Shown here piece after piece: positions 56,869-64,000 of a DNA stretch of 64,000 nt. Every line of letters begins with the position of its first letter. Within the stretch, counting starts at the first letter, position 1. Both the position numbers and the translations under genes were made by a program. The stretch spans positions 806,001 to 870,000 of the forward strand of contig JADCRB010000114.1 in NCBI GenBank assembly GCA_021464245.1, in the 5' to 3' direction. Below the pieces are notes generated by a model that saw only the letters and a program-made list of their open reading frames with translations, was not told the origin of the DNA and did not search any database. This DNA is from Carallia brachiata (taxonomy: Eukaryota > Streptophyta > Magnoliopsida > Malpighiales > Rhizophoraceae).

Positions 56869-58100
56869 GATTGGTCTAATAAGATATATTTGACAGGATC
56901 AGCTCTGGCAATGAGACGTACCGTGTGAGCTTGCATGTAGTGCCTCAGCTTGTCAATGGCAAAGAACAGTGCTAGACATGTCTTTTCAATGGGCGAATAA
57001 CTCAGCTCCGGACCGTTTAGTGTTCTGCTCAAGTATAGAGGCAACTTCCTTTCCCTGCTCCTCCTGTGCAAGCAAGGCTCCCAAAGATCTTTCCTGCGCT
57101 GCAATGTAGAGAATCAACGACTTTCCTTGAATTGGAGCTCCCAGGACTGGTGGATTGGAAAGGTACTTCTTTATGCTCTCAAAGGCTTTGCTGCAAGCTT
57201 CGTCCCACTCGAAGTTGACATCCTTCTTCATCAACCGATGGAAAGGTTGACATCTCCCAGCTAAATTGGAGATGAAACGGCGAATGTAGGCCAGCTTTCC
57301 TTGTAAACTTCGCAGCTCGTGTAGGGTTTTAGGTTCAGGCATCTTTTGAATTGCCTCAACCTTTGACTGATCAACTTCAATTCCACGATGGCGCACCACG
57401 AACCCAAGAAACTTTCCTGATGTGACACCGAATGCGCACTTGAGAGGGTTCATTTTGAGCTGATGCCTCCGAAGTCTTTCGAACACTGTCTTGAGATCCT
57501 CGAGGTGGTCTTTGCGCTTCTTAGTCTTTACAACTAAGTTATTCACATAACATTCTACAATCTTGTGCAGCATGTCATCAAAAATTTTTTGCATAGCACG
57601 TTGATAATTTTTTAATCCAAACGGCATAACTTTGTAGTATTATATACCTTTTAGGGTGTCGAATGCTGTCAACTCCTCGTCTTCTAGTTCCATTCTGATT
57701 TGGTTATAGCCTGAAGAACCATCCATGAAGGACAATGCTTCGTGACCCGTTGTTGCATCGACTGTGATCTCCGTTATGGGCAATGGAAAGTCATCTTTCG
57801 GGCAGGCCTTGTTAAGATCTCGAAAATCAACACATACCCTCAACTGTCCATTCTTCTTTCTTACCGGGACAATGTTGGCAATCCACGTTGGGTAGGTGAC
57901 CTCTCGGATGAAGCCAGCATTGATCAGCTTGTTCACCTCCTCCTCGATTTGTGGAATGAGTTCCGGGCGGAACCGTCGTTGTGGCTGCTTGACAGAACGA
58001 CACCCTTATTTACTGCTAGACGATGCACCGCAATTTTTGGGTCAAGTCCAGGCATTTCTTTGTAACTCCATGCGAACACGTCCCTGTATTGACTTAATAC
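56869..58100 (-). pseudogene. RT and first RNase H of element C pol
   Basis: RT N-part at 57640-57936 (TYPTWIANIVPVRKKNGQLR, VDFRDLNKACPKD, MDGSSGYNQIRM). Then 56986-57627 carries CYVNNLVVKTKKRKDHLED (the Asp pair YVDD changed to YVNN), FLGFVVRHRGIEVDQ, LAYIRRFISNLAGRCQPF and the RNase H start. There is a single copy of the segment that is duplicated in element A. Frameshifts separate the parts. Confidence 0.87.
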
Positions 58101-59681
58101 CTGAACATATTCTTGCTCTTCTTCTGCAGTAAGTAAAGCACTTACAAATGTAGGTCGAGGATCTTCCGGAGAGCCAAGATTGACCTCCTTGAGTGCTTGG
58201 CCACCATCTTCAAGTTCCGGGGGAGCCTCCTTTACTTCACCGTCTGATGAGTCGGAATCAGCCTCCTCGCTAATTGTGACATGAAATGCAGAACCTCTGA
58301 CTTCACCTTCTTTGTTTGACTGGATAAGCCTGTCTTGTTTGGTGGTGGTGGTGATGGCACGTGCATCAGCTGCTCGGCTTCGGCTCTTTAGCGTGATCCG
58401 CACAGGTGACTTCTCCTGATAGCCTAAGCCAGGTCGGGACTGTGATGTTTGAGAAGCGGCGCCATGTGTGGACGGCAGCGTACCCATTGTGCTCGGGTTT
58501 GAGAAGTCATAGCCCGCCTTTGCCAAAAGCTTGTATGCATTAGGATCAAATCCTTCATGTGTTCTTCTTTCTGGAAGTGAGCCGCCTTCGACTGCCCCCT
58601 GTGTGGTTTGACGAAGCCTTTTAATGGTTTTGAGACAAAACCGGCTCAATCTTTGGTATCGGCAGAGTGTAAGTCTCCTTCAGGTTGTGCAGCTCTTTTT
58701 TTGGGTTGGCTATGTCCTTGCTCCTGTTTAGATCAATACAATAAGAGAAAGGGGGTTGACCTTCTGAGCGTCGTGACTTGGCACATAGCGTAGGACTGGA
58801 GTGGAGCTTGAAGATGCAACATCCTTCGGACGAAGTTCAGCAGGCTGTGGCAGCTTTTCATTTGTTGGAGCCTGGGTTGGCATTGGCAGGTTCTTCGACA
58901 GCTTTTCCCTTTTTGTGGATGCCCCCAGTCCAAGTAGCTTTTGATGGAATGATCTCCGGATTGTCTGTGTCGTGTAGAAGACTGCATCCGCCAAATGTGA
59001 TTCAGCATCATCGAACGGCTTTAAGTCAGCATTGACCTTTTGAACGCCACCATTGTAGTACTTGAAGCACTGATGCAGGCTTGAGAGCACAACTCCATTT
59101 CCATGAATCCACGGTCGTCCTAGCAACATCTTATATGTGGTACGTGCATCGATCACATGAAATAGAGTGCTAGAAGTGAGATTACCGATAGTTAGCTCCA
59201 AGCGAATCATCCCAATTGCTTTCTGTCCTCCTTGATTAAAGCCATGAATCATCAAGCGGCTGTCTGATAATTCATCAATGCCGATGCCGAGCTCCTTTAT
59301 GGTGGATTTTGGGATAATATTGACTGCTGAACCATCGTCGATCAGAATACGTCGGACTTTCTGTTCTCTCACATAGCCTGATACATACAGCGGCCGATTG
59401 TGGGGTTTGGACCCCAGCAGGAGATCCTCGTCTGAAAATGAGATAGCGGAGTAACATCCGATGTGATTTTGGGCCGTCTGTTGCTTCGCTGAGTCAGAAT
59501 CATTTGATCGCTGTGATTCAGCCGAGGTCTGGAGAGTATTGCTGACTTGATTTTGCCACACTTCTGTTGATTGCAAAGCTATAAACAGCTGAAAGTTAGC
59601 GAGAAGGGTTTGGAGAGCTTCATAGACCTTCTTCGTTGTCGACTTTTTGTTGTCGATCGGCTCCTCCTTACGGTGTGTCAC
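58101..59681 (-). pseudogene. Protease and linker of element C
   Basis: The frame 58728-59681 (317 codons) has VRRILIDDGSAVNIIP, SDSRLMIHGFNQGGQKAI and LLGRPWIHGNG. The downstream frame 57933-58649 is the acidic linker leading to RT (EADSDSSDGEVKEAPPELED). The protease itself looks intact. Confidence 0.87.
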
Positions 59682-61255
59682 CTCTTTTGATGGTTTTGAA
59701 GTGATGGTAGTCTGGTTTGCAGAAGCCTATGCCTTCCTGGTCCAGAATGATTTTATTCTGGCTTTTGAGCTTCATGATTAGCTCCTTTAGGACGAAACAC
59801 TTCTCGGTTGGATGACTTACTATCCGGTGATATTTGCAGAATCTCATATCGCTGACTCGATCCTTTTCATTCGGCCGCTTGCACTTTGGGAGTTCGATCC
59901 TTTTACTGGTGCGGCTTCAACAGTCATCACTTCTTTTCCTTTTCCAGATCTATTGGGTTTCTTAATCTCCCTTCTGCCCCCTTGCTGGTCCAACTGGATG
60001 GGAACCGTGTCTCCAGAAGTATGGATGCTTATCTCCATATCATGTGCGCGGATCGCCAATTCTTTGAAGGTTCGGGGTTTGACACCCTGCAGGATGTATA
60101 ACAACTCCCAATGCATTCCCTGGATGCACATCTCTACAGCAGAAGTCTCCGTCAAGCGATCTTTGCAGTCCAAGCTGAGAGCACGCCATCTGTTGATGTA
60201 TTCGACAACGGGTTCTCATTTCCTTTGTTTGGCGCTGGTAAGCTCCATCATACTTACTGTCCTTCGAGTATTGAAAAATCTGTTGAGGAACTCTCGTTGT
60301 AGCTGTTCCCAACTGTCGATCGATTCTGGTTCAAGATTTATGAACCAGGTAAAAGCGGTCTCCCTGAGTGAACGAACAAACTGCTTCACCAAGAGATCTC
60401 TGTAAGTCCCTGCGTTATTGCAAGTTTCAACGAAGTAGGCGATGTGCTGTTTAGGATCGCCTCGTCCGTTGAATTGTTGAAATTTGGGCGGCTGGTAGCC
60501 CAAAGGCATGTTGAGACTTTCAATCCGTCTGGTGTACGGTTTGACGTATATCTGTGATCCTTGGAAGGATGTAACTTGTTGCAGGCGGATCGTATTAACT
60601 ATCATTTCCTGCAATTGTTGAACAGATAGCGAAATTATAAAATTTGAGGGTGGCAGCTGTGTAGAAACTACCTAGTCGCTTTTCTGCAGTGAAGACATCG
60701 GCTGGTGTGGCTTCTGGAGTGAAATCGGGTGGATATGGTTGCTCCTCGCGAATTTCGGGATCAATTTGGATCGGGACTTTTCCTTTGAGAGCGGCGATCT
60801 GTTGATCTTTTTCCTCCACGACTCTGATCAGCTGCAAAATCTTGTTCTCCAATTCTGAAATCCTTTCTTCTGTGCTGGTTGTGTTGGTCATCATGACGGC
60901 AACAGATGAGGCTCCGCAAAAGACTGAGGGAGAGAACTCTTCTGATTCCTCAGTGTGGATCTCTACAGAATGAGTTGGATTCTGTTGAGCGGGCTTTGTT
61001 GCGTTGCCCCCAACTTCGATCGGGGTGGGTGATCGACTCCTCCATGCGGCAAGAGAGTCAGGGGAGAGTTCCTGTTGTTGTGCAAGTTGTGGACTCTCCG
61101 TTTCAATATTTTGTCGGGTTTGGACGGCAAGAAATTGTGTCCGTCCCTGAATTTTTAGACCTACGTACCCGGGTAAGGTAGTTGATGCAGGTAATAGAGC
61201 CGTTGCCTTCTTGTTGGTACCGGCAGCTGTACTTCTTTTTTATGCTATTTTCAGC
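59682..61255 (-). pseudogene. Gag of element C
   Basis: Capsid phrases as in A and D (FQQFNGRGDPKQHIAYF, RSLRETAFTWFINLE, LDCKDRLTETSAVEMC). A deletion of roughly 170 bp near 59898 removes part of the C-terminal region compared with 20640-20810 of element A. Frameshifts are present at several points. The start codon seen in element A is altered. Confidence 0.83.
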
Positions 61256-61524
61256 AAAATTATATATATATATTTTTTACTCTTTTTTTTTTACTTTTTA
61301 CTTTTTACTTTTTTACCTTTTTCGTCTTTTTCTCTATTTTGTCTTTTTCTCTTTTTCTTTTTCTTTTTTTTTTCTTTTTTCTTTTCTTCTTTTCTCGGCT
61401 CTTTTCTTTTTTCCTTTTTTTTTCTCTTTTTCTTTTTTTTTCTCTGTTGCTTTTTTTTTTTTTTTTTTTTTTTTTTGAACAAGAGATGGGAGGTGAAGAG
61501 GTCCCACTAGGCGTGCCAAAAATT
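61256..61524 (-). promoter_or_regulatory. Purine-rich leader and PBS-like site, element C
   Basis: The minus strand carries about 200 nt of almost pure A/G (61270-61476), preceded by the PBS-like TTGGCACGCCTAGTGGGACC (61500-61520) next to the LTR. Confidence 0.6.
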
Positions 61525-62341
61525 TGTAACGAGTAAATTTCGAGACTAAAACAATTAAACTCGAAAAATACAAAAATAAATTACAAATAAAAATTTAAAA
61601 TAAAAGAAAATTTATGTGGGGTCGATATCCGTAGATCCTCCGATTAGTGTTCCGTTTTTTACTCTGTCAACGGCTACACGAGCTTGATATTGATAGAAAT
61701 AATTTCCACAACTTTATCTTGAATTGGGTAGACTGAAACTGGATCTGATTTGGATGTTTAGACTACGGTTAAGAACCGTAAAGATCTAATCCGAGCCGAT
61801 CTGACTTAATTTCACCGAGGGTCGAAAGGACTTATTCTCGAATGAGCTGCCTGGATTTTGCTGAGGGCCGTATGAGGTTTGATCCCAGCCGGATTTGTAG
61901 TAATTTGATATTTTTAAATCTATATTCTCATAAATTCAGATCTAGAGCGATCCGAAAATATAAATCTAAAAATAATTTTAGAAATGAAAACAGCAAATTT
62001 TTTGGGGTTTACTCCTGAAATATCACTCAAAAAGGAGTTAGGAGAGTATATTGCAGAGTAAAAGTACGTAGGAAAAGGAGAAATTTTCTTAAGAGTTTTT
62101 AAAATTTTTTTTTCTCTCAAATTCTCTAAATTTTTCTATTTACATATTTGCTGAATATGTTTTGAACTGAATGGCGGGGGCCTATTTATAGGGTTTCTTT
62201 CTCGTGTGAAAATATGGTGGGAAAAGAATATATTTTTTGAAAAAAATTTTCAACGTCGGCGTTGCCAATTTTGAAATTGGCAATGCCGACAAAAGACTTG
62301 ACTTTTTCTTTTTGCTTTTTTTTTTTTTTCATTTGTTTACA
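61525..62341 (-). repeat. 5' LTR of element C
   Basis: 817 bp from TGTAACGAGTAAATTTCG to TTTGTTTACA. TATA on minus at 62181-62190. U3 carries the CGTCGGCGTTGCC dyad (62254-62266 and 62279-62290) and no 41-bp repeats. Confidence 0.88.
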
Positions 62342-62894
62342 GTTTGTTTTCGTGAAGGGCCTTTTGTTTTGTTATTGAGCGATTTTTAGTGTGCATGGAC
62401 CAACAATTCCGATTAGAAAAGCCAGGCATAAAACAATCATTAGCATTTTGGATTCAATGTTACTATTTTTAGATAAAATTGATTTATTTTGAACTCGTTT
62501 AGAAACTTTGTCATTTTTTTTATTGTTCTTTTTTATTTTTTGTTATTATTTTTTTTATTTATTGAATTTTTATGTTTATTATTATCAACTTTTGGTTTTT
62601 TTTTTTTCAATAAGAATAATTGTTTGTTTTCGTGAAGGGCCTTTTATTTTGTTGTAGAGTGATTTTTAGTGTGCATGGACCAACAATTCCGATTAGAAAA
62701 GCCAGGCATAAAACAATCATTAGCATTTTGGATTCAGTGTTACTATTTTTAGATAAAATCCCATACCCACAATTCTAGAAAGAGACCAAGTAGACATGAC
62801 GAGGAACACCTTCATCAATAACAGAAGAAATAGGAAACACTGTTTGCTATCGAGCATCAAACCTTTGAATTTTCATAGACTCCAGAAAGACATG
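62342..62894. repeat. Right copy of 553-bp direct duplication
   Basis: It repeats 47882-48435, including the two tandem units (starts 62342 and 62632) and the tail ending GACATG. After 62894 it continues into unique sequence, whereas the left copy is cut at the same base by the LTR of element C. Confidence 0.88.
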
Positions 62895-64000
62895 AATTTT
62901 CCAGAAGGCTCCATACATCCTGTGGATTCTTTAGTCCCAAAGATGCATTGCAGAAACTGGAAGGCTCCATACCCGCAAACATTTTCCGTTTAAAAAACAA
63001 TGATAATAGTACTTCAAGGTCCGTGCAGTTTATTACGTTGGCAATTGAAATCCTATGTTAGGATCACTGGAAGTGATTGCCTATTAAGTATGCTTTCCCC
63101 CATATTCACCCAGGTTAGAGTCTCATTGCTGCTATTTGTCCTTAATAGAAGGGGATTAATATCAAGCGTACAATATTAAGTTTAAAATTTGGTAATATTA
63201 TAATTGGTGTGGAAGAGACCCATTTCAGTTTAATAGTGCTCTAATTGTGGGTTATTTTTATAAGAAAAGTTAAATGAAAAAATCAACAAATAATTATTGA
63301 TTTTGATTCACAAGTATGATAATTAAAATATCTACTGTACATCTTTTTTTAGTTTTAGTTGATAAAATAGTTATATGTGAAGATATAGGATTCTATTAAT
63401 TTTACTAAAGAAAATGGGTCCAAACAACATACTTTTAAATATATTCAATTTTTTTGGTTAATAAAACTTTAAACTATTGGATTTACAGATCATTCTCGCT
63501 TATATATTGCTTAATTTTTTCTCTTACTTTTCTCTCTCCTCTCTAATATAGGACCCCTTAACCGCATAACCCACACTTAAAATCTCAAACAATTTTTTCT
63601 TGAAGTATGAGTGTCCTCCACATTTGGGTTGCTCTCCTTCAACTTGCGAAGAACTCATTATCACTCAACCAAGCCCGTGTGCTCTAATTCTAGGGTGTGC
63701 CTATGCCAATACTCCAAGTTTCATTCTTGGGCCACACGTGTTGCTGCTTTTCTTACTGAATACTGTAACCAATTTCTTCCTTCTTCATGGGACAACAACC
63801 ATAGGAAAAGTGCATCATTCCTACTCATCTCTTGTTGAACCATCAATCCTTGTACTACTTATAAGAAAAATGCAAGAGCCCATAACCTATAAACAAATAG
63901 GCTCAACATCATATCTCAATTCAAAACTTTAATATGTTGGATTTATGGATTTTTCTTACTTATATATTAGTTACTTATCTCTCTCATTTTCAATGTGAGA
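62895..64000. other. AT-rich intergenic, no gene seen
   Basis: No family is recognised. Overlapping plus frames at 63600-63932 have no motif I can name. GGATTTACAG/CTTATATATTG-like phrases near 63480 recur near 63935, possibly an eroded repeat. Confidence 0.4.

Larger units (their letters stand above)
48436..62341 (-). mobile_element. Tat-lineage LTR retrotransposon C, interrupted by element D
   Basis: Minus-strand element. A truncated left LTR (48436-48883) and a full right (5') LTR (61525-62341) bound it. Within the left LTR an oppositely oriented element D begins (48884). From about 53766 element C resumes after loss of the rest of its 3' LTR, PPT and part of the 3' region. It then shows 22-bp repeats, WOX-type gene, spacer, integrase, both RNase H domains, RT, protease and gag. 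No 5-bp target duplication is seen; the flanks are instead a 553-bp duplication. Confidence 0.8.

Noticed and set aside
63600..63932. Two overlapping plus frames near the right edge
   Set aside because: Neither contains a recognisable motif; they may belong to a decayed repeat, but nothing supports a gene call.

Overview
This is a window of a flowering-plant nuclear genome, very probably a eudicot. It is AT-rich, has GT/AG introns, and carries plant-only families: MLP/Bet v 1 proteins, a CYP71D-type P450, an AP3/TM6-like MADS fragment, plant Ty3/gypsy (Tat lineage) and Ty1/copia retrotransposons, SINEs and MITEs. Only one cellular gene looks intact, an MLP-like gene at 34.5-35.6 kb. All family names come from motif recognition by eye; no search was run.

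Layout. 1-3.7 kb: decayed Ty1/copia gag-pol (minus strand) split by a Mutator-like foldback element. 4.9-5.8 kb: a retroposon of unknown content between 17-bp target-site duplications. 7.2-9.0 kb: a CYP71D pseudogene that has lost its heme-ligand cysteine. 9.8-11.9 kb: an RNase H-like scrap, a MITE and a copia LTR with its primer-binding site. 12.35-25.1 kb: Tat-lineage element A (minus strand), bounded by a 5-bp GAGTG duplication. It ends 40 bp past the stop codon of MLP gene 1 (25.1-28.0 kb), whose first exon is split by two tandem MITEs. 29.8-30.2 kb: two exons of an AP3/TM6-like MADS pseudogene. 32.3-36.7 kb: a MITE, a tandem duplication, intact MLP gene 2 and an hAT-like MITE. 39.7 kb: a SINE. 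40.9-44.3 kb: Tat element B, truncated. 46.1 kb: a second SINE. 47.9-62.9 kb: nested Tat elements C (minus) and D (plus) between two copies of a 553-bp direct duplication. 62.9-64 kb: nothing recognised.

The most unusual feature is shared by Tat elements A, B and C. Between the integrase end of pol and the 3' LTR, in the same orientation as pol, each carries a WUSCHEL-type (WOX) homeobox gene. It has an N-terminal homeodomain with the WOX signature FYWFQN, a WUS-box-like TLPLFP motif, a C-terminal LxLxL (EAR-like) end, and its own TATA-like box about 90-100 bp upstream of the ATG. The element-C copy is one stop codon from being open over about 205 codons. This looks like a host developmental regulator carried as an extra ORF by a retrotransposon lineage that has amplified with it.

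The Tat elements have the usual order LTR, PBS, purine-rich leader, gag, protease, RT, degenerate RNase H, second (archaeal-type) RNase H, integrase, WOX cargo, PPT, LTR. All copies are broken by stops, frameshifts, deletions or internal duplications, so any activity would depend on other copies. Two single-N positions (9654 and 22826) mark assembly joins. The one at 22826 lies exactly at a duplicated LTR/gag segment and may be artificial.
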